From: HXMU1420-13 sp034669965
Lineage (GTDB): Bacteria > Bacteroidota > Rhodothermia > Balneolales > Balneolaceae
Reading direction: 5' to 3'
Assembly: GCA_034669965.1 (NCBI GenBank)
Contig: JAXMOK010000005.1
Coordinates: 62,001-126,000 of the forward strand
Length of the DNA stretch: 64,000 nucleotides
Part shown: positions 9,501-17,793 of the stretch, in pieces
Layout of the letters: each line of letters starts with the position of its first letter
Numbering within the stretch: the stretch's first letter is position 1
Program-made: the position numbers and the translations under genes
Notes under the pieces: generated by a model
The model's input: the letters and a program-made list of their open reading frames with translations, nothing else
Databases searched by the model: none
What the model was told of the DNA's origin: nothing

Positions 9501-9554
9501 AAACACCATCATTGTGGTTACCGGGCGGCGGACAGACAGTTCAGTTAAGCTCAT
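6525..9554 (-). CDS. RND efflux permease (second permease of the operon)
   Basis: 1009 residues, typical of resistance-nodulation-division inner-membrane pumps. It begins SLTELSVRRPVTTMMVFVSLVVVGL (first membrane helix after an amphipathic start) and shows both family repeats: FPGAFVQVPYPNASPEEIEEQVIKPMEE, the fourth-helix motif GMLVDNAVVVTENI, and in the C-terminal half GIVVNNGIVLIDHI followed by RMRPILMTAATTVLGLIPL. The fourth helix has Asp-Asn where AcrB has Asp-Asp, as in many Bacteroidota pumps. Its start overlaps the stop of the preceding permease by 4 bp, so the two are translationally coupled. It probably exports drugs, bile-type amphiphiles or lipids together with the adaptor upstream. 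The substrate is unknown. Confidence 0.93.
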   Translation of the reverse strand: MSLTELSVRRPVTTMMVFVSLVVVGLIATRLVPLEYFPDITFPGAFVQVPYPNASPEEIEEQVIKPMEEVLATISGIDRINSNAGENNGGIQVIFKQGSDIDLKAIEMKEKIESVRNQLPDDFEYYNIFKFQDGGGNTLQLRISSERDLSNAYDLLNRNLKQRIERIDGVGQVTLYGVEKKEIRIELINDRVLAYGIDLGSLTQILQRANFSTSAGKITDAGLRYNVRPMGELTGVEDIENLIIGENNLRMKDIANVRYTEPVRNYARHLDQKYAIGLDIVKESSANTVATVDRVLTEIDEINKLPEMQGIKIFEMNNQAEGILSSLRELFNAGILGAGLSIIMLFFFLRQFSTTMIVATAVPFSLIVTLGFFYFLNISLNILSMMGLMLAVGMLVDNAVVVTENIHRHQRKGSGIKKSAILGAREVGIAVTAGTLTSVVVFLPNIVNESFIKQYMYYIGMPIIISLIASLLISLTVIPLLTSKIPVPETRKRTVIDNLADVYAKFLGWFIDRRWVSTIGITLLFFSVIIPAGMINVDMFPRVEQRELQLRYNLNSSYTLNRVKETVDKVEDYLYANQENFEIESVYTYYEPEFANSTIILIAEEDAEKSVPTIKKEIEENLPLVTIGEPSFEFRSRNSGEAVKVFVHGESMDVLEDLAEQVEWRLNQIEGLSDIKSDAEMGRDEVRLTIDHERARNYGLTSTAIAQTVSSSIRGTNLRRIRGEQSEIDVTLALQNADRQSVEDLRELPISIGNNQSIKLSNVAAFEETKGPGRIFRENRKTSLGISVNLDDLPMDEARPLIAQVMDQMVYPAGYGWGYGRSFNDDAEALNVMLFNLAVAFFLIYLVMASLFESLIYPTSILTCILYGVVGIFWFFFITGTTFDLMAIIGILILMGIVVNNGIVLIDHILHLRSEGLSRREAVIQGGKDRMRPILMTAATTVLGLIPLCIGTTQIGGDGPPYFPMARAIVGGLTFSTIVTLIVLPSIYIILDDIKIWRQRVGVMSEIKN

Positions 9555-12500
9555 GATTCTACCGTTACAGGTTCGAGTTCATCTTCGTCGCCATAGTTCT
9601 TGAAATCCAGGATGGAATACATCACCGGAATTACAACTAGTGTTAACAGCGTACTAACCAACAAGCCACCAATTACTGTGATTCCCATCGGTGCACGCAA
9701 CTCAGCACCATCGCCAAATCCAATTGCCAATGGCAACAAACCAAGGGTAGTGGTAAGAGTGGTCATTAAAATAGGGCGGAGGCGAGATTTCCCACCTTCC
9801 ATAATGGCTTCTAATTTTGAAGCGCCTTTGTGCCGCATTTGATTTATTAAATCGATAAGTACGATTGCATTGTTAACCACTATTCCGGCCAATAAAATCA
9901 AGCCAATGAACACCACCACCGAGATAGTTGTACCGGTTAAGTAAAGTGCTAAAATCGCCCCGATTAATGCTAACGGTATAGTAAATAAAATGATGAAAGG
10001 GTGAAGCAACGACTCAAACTGCGAAGCCATTACCAAATACACTAAGAATACTGCTAGCGAAAGTGCAAAGATCAAGGATTGGAATGAATTCGACATTTCT
10101 TCGTTTTGGCCGGCGATGCGAGCTGCAGTTCCTATAGGCATGCTGGTTGATGCAATCAATGTTTGAACTTCTTCAGCAGCTTCGCCTAAATCGCCATAAT
10201 TTAAATTAGCTGTTACCAAAGCCACACGTTGTTGCGAAGCACGGCGGATTTCACTCGGACCATTGGCCACTCGAACAGTGGCAATAGCACTTAACGGAAT
10301 TGGACGCTCTGCATTTGGATTCACCACTATTTGCTGGATTTCATCAACCGAAGAGCGATCTTCTTCTCGAGCACGCACCAGTACATCAATTTTACGATCA
10401 CGATACGTGTAGCGAGTGGCTACATCACCGCGAACATTACTAACCACACGATCAGCTACTTCATGAACTTGGAGCCCTAAAGCAGCGGCACGGTCTCTAT
10501 CGAACAAAATTTGGATTTCGGGAGAGCCGATTTCCATGGTGTTTTTTACATCCGCAAAACGAGAATTCGCTTCCATTTTTCGTGATAGTTCATCGCTCAC
10601 TTGTTTTAAATTCTCTAAATCGAATCCACTTACCTCAATCTCAACGGGAGTGGAAAATGTGAATAGAGATGGTCGCGAAAACTTGTATTGAAGTCCGGGA
10701 ACTTGTGCCAATGAACTTCGCATTGCAGTCATAGTTAGTTCTTCGGTATCGGCAGACGCTCCGGAAGCTAACATCACATTTAACTCGCCTGAATTTTCGC
10801 CACCTTGATCAGGATTTGCGTCAATTCGGTTTCCGGTTCCAGCAACAGCAAAACTAGATCGAACCGAATTGTTCGAATTTGTTGCAGCTTGCACGCTTCT
10901 TAAAGCAGCATCAGTTTGCTCGATTGGGGTGCCGGGCGGTAATTTAAACTCGACTTTAAACTCACCTTGAGAAAGTTGTGGAATCAATTCGATTCCTATT
11001 TTTGGAATCAGTGTAAGAGATGCAGCAAAAGTAAGAATGGCAATGCCGAGTACAACTAAACGATGATTTAGCGCATTTTTTAATATGCTAACATACATCC
11101 GTTCAATGGCATTATAAAATGCATCGAAAGCTTTTAAAGGGAAATGAAAAATGGCTTTAAAAACGAAAGCAATTCCAGCGATGATATATTTAATAATCTT
11201 TGTGAAAAAAGCCGGGATGGTATAAAAAACGAACAATCTCATTGTTCTAAACATACCGCCCACTTTAGTTTTTGGCTCTTTCAAAGTTAGGGGAGCGACT
11301 TCTTTTTTCTTGCCACTCAAAGAGCTCATCATTGGGATAAGTGTTACCGCAACTGCAAGTGATGCAAGTAAAGAAAAAGTAACTGTTAACGCCTGATCGC
11401 GAAATAATTGACCGGCAATACCATCCACAAAAACCAATGGAAAGAAAACGGCTACGGTAGTAAGGGTAGAGGCAATTACCGCGGTTCCCACTTCGCCAGC
11501 TCCATCTTGTGCAGCTTGTAACACTCCTTTGCCCATTTCTCGATGTCGGGCGATGTTTTCTAGTACCACAATGGAGTTATCCACCAACATCCCAATTCCA
11601 AGTGCGATGCCACCCAACGACATGATATTCAGTGTGATATCGTTGCCATACATCAGATTAAAGGTAGCGATGATAGAAACCGGAATCGAAATCGAAATAA
11701 TTACGGTGCTCCAGAAATTTCGGAGGAAGAAATACAACACTAAGATGGCGAGTAGCCCCCCAATGATTCCAGCATTCTTAACCTCGTTTACCGCCGATGA
11801 AATAAAAATCGACTGATCATACACCTTTTCGATTTTCATGCCTTCGGGTAGCGATTCCTGAATTCTACCGATTCGATCTTCCACAACTTCAGCAACCGCT
11901 ACGGTATTTCCATCACCTTCTTTATAGATGGCAACTTCAACAGCTTCCATTCCATTTAGTCGGGTAATCGCTTCTCGTTCTTTGTAGGATTGAGTTACTT
12001 CAGCGATGTCTTTTAAATAAATAGTGTTACCACCTGCTGTTGAAACGATTACATTTCGAATTTGCTCGATATTTTTAAATTCGTTGAGCGTTCGAACCAA
12101 ATATTGCTGAGTACCTTCTTCTAATCGCCCTCCGGAAAGGTTTACATTTTCGGCACTTAAAATATTGGTAACTGCTTCGATGGGGATGTTTAAATAGGAG
12201 AGGCGACGTTGATCCAGGTTAACCTGAATTTCTTCCTCCAATCCACCACTGATTTTTACCGAAGCCACACCATCCGATGATTCGAGGTTTTTCTTCAATA
12301 ATTCATCGGCAATAATTCGAAGCTGTTTCAGCTCGGCGATGGCGTCTCTGCTATTAATATCTTCCGTTTCAGCAGCATAATCTACCTTTACATTACTTTG
12401 GTTCTCTTGTTCGTCTACGGTGTTATTGTAATACAAGGCATAGCGCATTACGGGATCCAGCGTTGGATCGAAACGCAGTGTTACCGGTTTTTTTGCATCC

Positions 12501-12856
12501 AGCGGGAGTTGAAGAGCATCTAATTTAGCGATTACATCCAGATTGGAAATATCCATATTGCTACCCCAGCTGAATTCAAGTACAACATCAGATTGGCCGG
12601 TTCTGGAAATGGAGCGAACCTTTTTAACACCTTTCACCACGCCTACGGCTTCTTCAATAGGTTTGGTGATAAGATTCTCCACTTCTAGTGGAGCCGCGCC
12701 TTCAAATTCGGTTCTTATGGTAAGGGTAGGGTAGCTTAAATCGGGTAGCAGATTAACGTTTAAGCGCGATAACGATACAATCCCAAAAAGAAGGATAGCT
12801 ACCGTAAACATACTTATCGTTACTTTACGTTTTATAGAAAAATCAATGAGTTTCAT
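9551..12856 (-). CDS. RND efflux permease (first permease of the operon)
   Basis: 1101 residues. Clear RND features: an N-terminal helix (KRKVTISMFTVAILLFGIVSL), DLSYPTLTIRTEFEGAAPLEVENLITKPIEEAVG, GMLVDNSIVVLENIARHR in helix four, and GIVVNNAIVLIDLINQMRHKG plus RLRPILMTTLTTTLGLLPLAIG in the C-terminal half. It is about 90 residues longer than its neighbour. The extra length lies between the two repeats (roughly residues 525-610) as a basic linker plus additional hydrophobic helices. It starts 19 bp after the adaptor gene. Two non-identical permeases behind one adaptor recall MdtBC, where both subunits join in one trimer, but that arrangement is only inferred here. Confidence 0.93.
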   Translation of the reverse strand: MKLIDFSIKRKVTISMFTVAILLFGIVSLSRLNVNLLPDLSYPTLTIRTEFEGAAPLEVENLITKPIEEAVGVVKGVKKVRSISRTGQSDVVLEFSWGSNMDISNLDVIAKLDALQLPLDAKKPVTLRFDPTLDPVMRYALYYNNTVDEQENQSNVKVDYAAETEDINSRDAIAELKQLRIIADELLKKNLESSDGVASVKISGGLEEEIQVNLDQRRLSYLNIPIEAVTNILSAENVNLSGGRLEEGTQQYLVRTLNEFKNIEQIRNVIVSTAGGNTIYLKDIAEVTQSYKEREAITRLNGMEAVEVAIYKEGDGNTVAVAEVVEDRIGRIQESLPEGMKIEKVYDQSIFISSAVNEVKNAGIIGGLLAILVLYFFLRNFWSTVIISISIPVSIIATFNLMYGNDITLNIMSLGGIALGIGMLVDNSIVVLENIARHREMGKGVLQAAQDGAGEVGTAVIASTLTTVAVFFPLVFVDGIAGQLFRDQALTVTFSLLASLAVAVTLIPMMSSLSGKKKEVAPLTLKEPKTKVGGMFRTMRLFVFYTIPAFFTKIIKYIIAGIAFVFKAIFHFPLKAFDAFYNAIERMYVSILKNALNHRLVVLGIAILTFAASLTLIPKIGIELIPQLSQGEFKVEFKLPPGTPIEQTDAALRSVQAATNSNNSVRSSFAVAGTGNRIDANPDQGGENSGELNVMLASGASADTEELTMTAMRSSLAQVPGLQYKFSRPSLFTFSTPVEIEVSGFDLENLKQVSDELSRKMEANSRFADVKNTMEIGSPEIQILFDRDRAAALGLQVHEVADRVVSNVRGDVATRYTYRDRKIDVLVRAREEDRSSVDEIQQIVVNPNAERPIPLSAIATVRVANGPSEIRRASQQRVALVTANLNYGDLGEAAEEVQTLIASTSMPIGTAARIAGQNEEMSNSFQSLIFALSLAVFLVYLVMASQFESLLHPFIILFTIPLALIGAILALYLTGTTISVVVFIGLILLAGIVVNNAIVLIDLINQMRHKGASKLEAIMEGGKSRLRPILMTTLTTTLGLLPLAIGFGDGAELRAPMGITVIGGLLVSTLLTLVVIPVMYSILDFKNYGDEDELEPVTVES

Positions 12857-12875
12857 GGCGAATCCTCAACCCGAC

Positions 12876-13934
12876 TTAAAGTCGAACGATGTTAACTTTT
12901 GTACTGTCGGTGAGGCTGCCTTGCCCGGTGGTTACTACAATTTCGCCATCCTCTAAACCATCGATTATTTCAATGTTTATTCCATTTATGTATCCGGTTC
13001 GGATGATTTTTCTAAATGCCAAAGAATCTTTGATTACAAACACCGATTGAGTTTCGTCTTCTGAAATGATGGCGGCTTTTGGTATCATTTTGGTGTTTAC
13101 CCGAGTGTCGTAGACAATTTTTACGCGACCAAACATGCCCGGTCTAAGTTCTTCTTGCCCCTGATCCATATAAATGGTCACTTTAAAAGTTCCGGTAGTA
13201 GGATCGATTGTTGGGCTGATGCGTTCAACACGACCGGTGAAAAATGTACCGGGTACTGCATCTGCAAGTAATTCGGTGCGTTGACCTTTTCTGATTTTTG
13301 ATCGCTCGTGTTCTGGAACGTGTAAAATAGCTTGAATTGGGTCGAAATCGGTTACAGTAAACATTTGTTGATCGGTTCCGATCATGTTCCCTTTTTTCAC
13401 CATTCGATCAGAGATCACACCGGAGATAGGAGATTTGATCGAAGTATGCTGATAATTCAGTTCGGCAAGTTCGTAGGCAGATTTTTGAGCTTCGTATTCA
13501 AATCGAGAGTTCTCATAAACTTCTGCACTAATAAGTTCTTTCTCGAATAGTTCTTTGTTCCGTTGAAATTCGTTATTCATACGATCAAGAGTGGCTTTTG
13601 CACGTTCCGCTTCAATGCGGTATTGATCGTCTTCAATTTTGGCTATTACTTGCCCTGTTCTAACTTCATCACCTTCTTCAACATTTATTTCCTGAATAAT
13701 TCCCCGAACTTTTGAAACAATGTTGGCTTCTTCAACGGCTTCGAGGGTAGCGGTGTTCGAATAGTAAGCTGAGATTGTTCCTCGGCTAACATCCATTACT
13801 TCAACAGGAATAACGAGTGTTGAGTCTTTGTCATCGTTCATGTTATCGTTATTCTCTCCATTACTGCAAGCGGCGAAAGTAAAAATTGATAAGGCAGCGG
13901 CAGTAAAAAATGTACCTAACTGTTGAGTTTTCAT
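12876..13934 (-). CDS. RND periplasmic adaptor (membrane fusion protein), lipoprotein
   Basis: 352 residues, first gene of the efflux operon. A lipoprotein signal peptide ends in the lipobox TFAAC (Cys 23), followed by an acidic Asn/Asp-rich spacer. The adaptor domains follow in order: a lipoyl-like half (VRGIIQEINVEEGDEVRTGQVIAKIED), an alpha-helical hairpin with alternating charged residues (about 100-160), the second lipoyl half (TSIKSPISGVISDRMVKKGNMIG), a beta-barrel (AILHVPEHERSKIRKGQ, GRVERISPTIDPTTGTFKVTIYMD) and the membrane-proximal domain. It bridges the permeases to an outer-membrane channel. No TolC-like channel gene is in this window, so that partner must be encoded elsewhere. 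Confidence 0.92.
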   Translation of the reverse strand: MKTQQLGTFFTAAALSIFTFAACSNGENNDNMNDDKDSTLVIPVEVMDVSRGTISAYYSNTATLEAVEEANIVSKVRGIIQEINVEEGDEVRTGQVIAKIEDDQYRIEAERAKATLDRMNNEFQRNKELFEKELISAEVYENSRFEYEAQKSAYELAELNYQHTSIKSPISGVISDRMVKKGNMIGTDQQMFTVTDFDPIQAILHVPEHERSKIRKGQRTELLADAVPGTFFTGRVERISPTIDPTTGTFKVTIYMDQGQEELRPGMFGRVKIVYDTRVNTKMIPKAAIISEDETQSVFVIKDSLAFRKIIRTGYINGINIEIIDGLEDGEIVVTTGQGSLTDSTKVNIVRL

Positions 13935-14047
13935 TCTCTAAACATTGAATTATTGGGTTAAAACGTGCGGTTGGTACGCCCTAATAATTTCAATGTTTCG
14001 TTAGAATGTTAGGCTAAGGTGTAGTCCGAGTTACTTACTACTTGATA

Positions 14048-14809
14048 TTAATTAGCTTTACGAAAAATAATATCTCCGTAATAAGCTGTTGCTGAATTTT
14101 TTGTGTTATCGGTATCCGTCATTATTGCTACTCCACTAATGTTTGGTGGGGCTTCACCAAATGTAGTTTTATAATCTTCGAAAATATTGCGGGTTTGTAT
14201 ATTCCAAGTGTTTGAGCGTTCATTCCCACTTTCAGCTACAATCATATATACCCAATCGGAATAAGCATTTGGTGCTATGGTATCGATAGGGGCATTATTA
14301 GCCCAAATATAATTGATTGCCCGGATTGGAATAGGGAATCGGGTAAATGTTTTAAGTGCATTGTATTTTATACGGTCGCCTAAACTTAAATTTGATTTAT
14401 CATAATCGAAAGTGATATAAATTCTGGCGGCATAATCATCGCCGTTTTTAGTTTGGTAGTTACCATCTTTAACAGGAGCTTGAACTTGCCAACGCCATTC
14501 AATAATTGGGTATTCGGCCGGATTAATTTCAACTTGATAAACTAAACCCGAAGCACTGTTCGAACTTTCTGCTTTTATGGAAAGAATGGAATCCTGAGTG
14601 TTTAGGCTGTATTGGGTAGCATCTCTGCGTGGAAATGATAAAACACTCCACTTTGAATCTACCTCACCTACATTATTTAGAGATTCAGGGGTAAAATCAG
14701 TTACTGGGATAACAATGGACGATTGGGCATGAATGGTTTGTAAAGTGGTAATTCCTGCAATTAGGATTAGTGCCACCCGAATAACACTATAATATAAATT
14801 ACTTTGCAT
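14048..14809 (-). CDS. Secreted DUF3047 family protein
   Basis: 253 residues with a signal peptide (hydrophobic VIRVALILIAGITTL, cleavage near IHAQ). The body matches the DUF3047 pattern: VDSKWSVLSFPRRDATQYSL, GLVYQVEINPAEYPIIEWRWQVQAPV, GDDYAARIYITFDYD, and YIWANNAPIDTIAPNAYSDWVYMIVAESG, ending in an AIMTDTDNTKNSATAYYGDIIF strand. The fold of this family is probably a beta-jelly roll, as in carbohydrate-binding domains; no enzymatic activity is established. It is likely periplasmic or on the outer face of the cell. It lies between the efflux operon and a histidine kinase on the same strand, with about 110 bp before the adaptor and 90 bp after the kinase, so co-transcription is possible but not shown. 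Confidence 0.82.
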   Translation of the reverse strand: MQSNLYYSVIRVALILIAGITTLQTIHAQSSIVIPVTDFTPESLNNVGEVDSKWSVLSFPRRDATQYSLNTQDSILSIKAESSNSASGLVYQVEINPAEYPIIEWRWQVQAPVKDGNYQTKNGDDYAARIYITFDYDKSNLSLGDRIKYNALKTFTRFPIPIRAINYIWANNAPIDTIAPNAYSDWVYMIVAESGNERSNTWNIQTRNIFEDYKTTFGEAPPNISGVAIMTDTDNTKNSATAYYGDIIFRKAN

Positions 14810-14899
14810 ACTATATATTTTGATTTACTACATATAGTACGAAAATTGTCCCTTATTGGATTGAATAGCGGAATAATGTTATTAAACCGTGATAAAGGC

Positions 14900-17614
14900 C
14901 TATGAATGCTTAGTGGGAATAACTAAAGTAAAAACTGATCCAGAATCTTCTTCGCTTTCAACAATAATTTGTCCATTATTCATTGTTGCAAGTTCTTTGG
15001 TTAATAGAAGGCCAAGTCCGGTTCCGGCTTCGTGTGAAGTACCTTCTCGTTGGGGGCGATTTTTTCGATTAAATAGATTTCGTTTAACAGATTCCGGCAT
15101 TCCGATACCATAATCTTTAATCGAGAGACTCAGTTGCTCAGATATACTATTTTCTTGAATACTTATATCTATAATGGATCCCTCGTGCGAATACTTGATC
15201 GCATTGTTAACCAGATTCCGACATATGGTTGTTATCATTTGAGGATCTGCGAATACATTTGAATTAGATTCAATTTCAGTATTTATGGTAATTTTTTTGG
15301 CTTTAATCATTGGATTTAATAACTCCAAGCAGCCATTCAGGCGGTTTACAATATTAAAGTATTCGGGCATTGGAGCTAATTCACCACTTTGAAGTTTTAT
15401 CCAACCTTGAATGTTTTCAAGTAATTTAATTCCATTTACAGACGAATTGAGCACCAACTGTAAATGCTCAATGGTTTCCAAAACATCAAATTTATTGCTT
15501 TCAATTTCATCTATCACAATGCTTAAAAGCGAGTTTACCCCAGACATTGAATTCCGCAAATCGTGTGCAAGAATAGAATAAAGCTTATCTCTGGTTTCCT
15601 TTTCTTTCGCTAGCTGAATATTTTGGTCAGATATCTTTTGAATAAAGCGATTACTTTCGGTGATATCTTGGTAGGTGCCATAAATTCTGAAAACCTCACC
15701 ATTCGAACTCATTGGATTCCCTATTATTCGAACAAATTTGATGTTACCTATTGCTGTAATAAGTTGAGCTTCCAATTCGTAAGGTTTTCCTGTAATTAAC
15801 GATTCTTTTAAAGCCTGCTGAATCTGCGTAACCGACTCACCTGTAAAGTATTTATTCATATGATCTGGACTTATTTTCGTACCTACTTCCAAATCATGAA
15901 TAACATACATTTCTTCGCTCCAATACACGTCACCTGATGTTACGTAATAATCCCAACCCCCAACTTTTGCAACATCCTGAGTATCTTTCAGAAAATACTC
16001 AATTTTAGTTTTCTCAGTAACATCCTGCAATGTACCTACTATTTTTACAAGCTTATTATCGATGTGAACAGGTCTAAGAATAGCATGCACATATTTGTGT
16101 TTTCCACTTGATGAAATAGCCGGTAATTGAAATTCTTGTTTTCTCCCTGTTTGCATAGCCCGGGTAACAATATCTTTAACTTTTTTACGTGGGCCATCAT
16201 TTGGAAAGAATAACAATAGTTCTTCGAAATGAATTATAGAATTAGGTGGAATTTCACATATCTCACAAATACCATCTGTGATAAATAAATCACCACTCCA
16301 CACATCATATTCCCAGCCACCTATGTTTGCTAGCTGCTGAGATTCTTTGAACATCGTGTCTAACTTAACTTGTTCAGTAACATCCTGAAATGTACCAACA
16401 AGTTTATATGCTTTGCCGTCGTGGGTTATTGCTTTACCCTTAGCACGTATGTATTTATGCTGATTAGAAGCTGTAATAAATGGTACCGTGACATCGAAAG
16501 GTTCATTATGCTGTGCACATTTTGTAATATTATCCAAAACTAACTGGCGCGTACCGTCATCCGGATAGTGAGAGAGTTCCCTTTCTAAGGTTACAATTTC
16601 TGCCGGGTCCAAATCATGGATTTCATATGCATAATCGGTACCATAAAACTCCATGGTTTGAAGGTTTAACTCCCAGCCACCCGTTTTTGTCATTTTTTGG
16701 GTGTCAACAAAAAGTATTTCCTGACGTTTCTTCGCATCAATATTGCGGGATGTAGTTTGGAGTGCAATTACATCGCCGTGTTCATTTTTAATAGGTTCGG
16801 TGCTGGTATTAAACCAAACAAATTGCCCATCTTTTTTACGAATTCGATATTCCATATTAAAATAACGATCACCCATTAACGCTGGTTCATGCGATTCTTT
16901 CATGATGCGCTCAAGATCATCAAGATGAAAGAGATTATAGGGTGAGCTATTAATTAACTCTTCAGGATCGTAGCCAAGTATTTCTTTAACAGACTCAGAA
17001 ACGTAAGTATAGGTACCATCGGGTTCATGCATACAAATCAATTCTAATGTATTTGAAGCAAGATTTTTGAAGTGATTTAATTCCTTTTCTAACCTATTTA
17101 TGGTTTCTAAGGCATTCATCATCGATTTAACATAGTATGAAGCTATGTTGAGTAATCTATGAATAGAATTTTGCTCTACTTCGTCTATGTGATAAATTGA
17201 AAAAAGTGTGATTGCTGCAGAAGTTTCATTGTTCAAAGCGAACACTTTACGAATGAAACTTAGATTACCTGGTAGATCGTTGTGATGATTAAATGTAAAC
17301 TCAGAACTCTCTATTAATTCATTTACATCTATATTTCCAGAATATTTTTTTAAACTATGCAGATAGTCATTTAAACTGAGTAGATCAGTCTCGATATTTA
17401 CCGAAAAATTATGAACAATTTCGTTGTACGATCCTGGTTCTTGATCCAGTATGCTAATTATTCCTGCTGAAATCTCAAGTTTTTCGACAATAAATTCCAG
17501 AAATTGATGAATAGAATTTGATGGTTCTGAATAGGGTAGAACTAAGAGATCTTGTATCAGAAAATCAAAATCTTCTATAACTGCAGTAATTTTTTTGTTG
17601 TAAGAACTGCTCAT
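14900..17614 (-). CDS. Multi-PAS sensor histidine kinase
   Basis: About 904 residues; I prefer the ATG at 17612-17614 (MSSSYNKK), four codons inside the longest frame. There is no receiver and no membrane segment, so it is cytoplasmic. Order: an N-terminal GAF-like region (about 20-175), four PAS/PAC units (about 185-660; each ends in a TFQDVTE- or TYQDITE-like motif), a dimerisation/phosphoacceptor domain with His in YSILAHDLRNSMSGV (near 690), and an ATPase domain with N box NNAIKYSHEG, G1 DYGIGMP and G2 GTGLGLLLTKELA. It should autophosphorylate in response to a small molecule or redox cue sensed by the PAS units. It is a close relative of the kinase downstream at 17794. The phosphate acceptor is not evident. 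Confidence 0.9.
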   Translation of the reverse strand: MSSSYNKKITAVIEDFDFLIQDLLVLPYSEPSNSIHQFLEFIVEKLEISAGIISILDQEPGSYNEIVHNFSVNIETDLLSLNDYLHSLKKYSGNIDVNELIESSEFTFNHHNDLPGNLSFIRKVFALNNETSAAITLFSIYHIDEVEQNSIHRLLNIASYYVKSMMNALETINRLEKELNHFKNLASNTLELICMHEPDGTYTYVSESVKEILGYDPEELINSSPYNLFHLDDLERIMKESHEPALMGDRYFNMEYRIRKKDGQFVWFNTSTEPIKNEHGDVIALQTTSRNIDAKKRQEILFVDTQKMTKTGGWELNLQTMEFYGTDYAYEIHDLDPAEIVTLERELSHYPDDGTRQLVLDNITKCAQHNEPFDVTVPFITASNQHKYIRAKGKAITHDGKAYKLVGTFQDVTEQVKLDTMFKESQQLANIGGWEYDVWSGDLFITDGICEICEIPPNSIIHFEELLLFFPNDGPRKKVKDIVTRAMQTGRKQEFQLPAISSSGKHKYVHAILRPVHIDNKLVKIVGTLQDVTEKTKIEYFLKDTQDVAKVGGWDYYVTSGDVYWSEEMYVIHDLEVGTKISPDHMNKYFTGESVTQIQQALKESLITGKPYELEAQLITAIGNIKFVRIIGNPMSSNGEVFRIYGTYQDITESNRFIQKISDQNIQLAKEKETRDKLYSILAHDLRNSMSGVNSLLSIVIDEIESNKFDVLETIEHLQLVLNSSVNGIKLLENIQGWIKLQSGELAPMPEYFNIVNRLNGCLELLNPMIKAKKITINTEIESNSNVFADPQMITTICRNLVNNAIKYSHEGSIIDISIQENSISEQLSLSIKDYGIGMPESVKRNLFNRKNRPQREGTSHEAGTGLGLLLTKELATMNNGQIIVESEEDSGSVFTLVIPTKHS

Positions 17615-17793
17615 AAACCTCCACAAAATTTAGAAGGAAGGATTAAAACTACTCAAAATATAATTCCCACTTAATTAGCCTAAAGTCACTCTTATATATA
17701 ACGGAAATAAAACGATTCAGCAAATAATTAAACTAACTAATAAGAATAAAAATGGCTTTAACATTATTGAAAGTACATAAATTAAAAAGTGGA

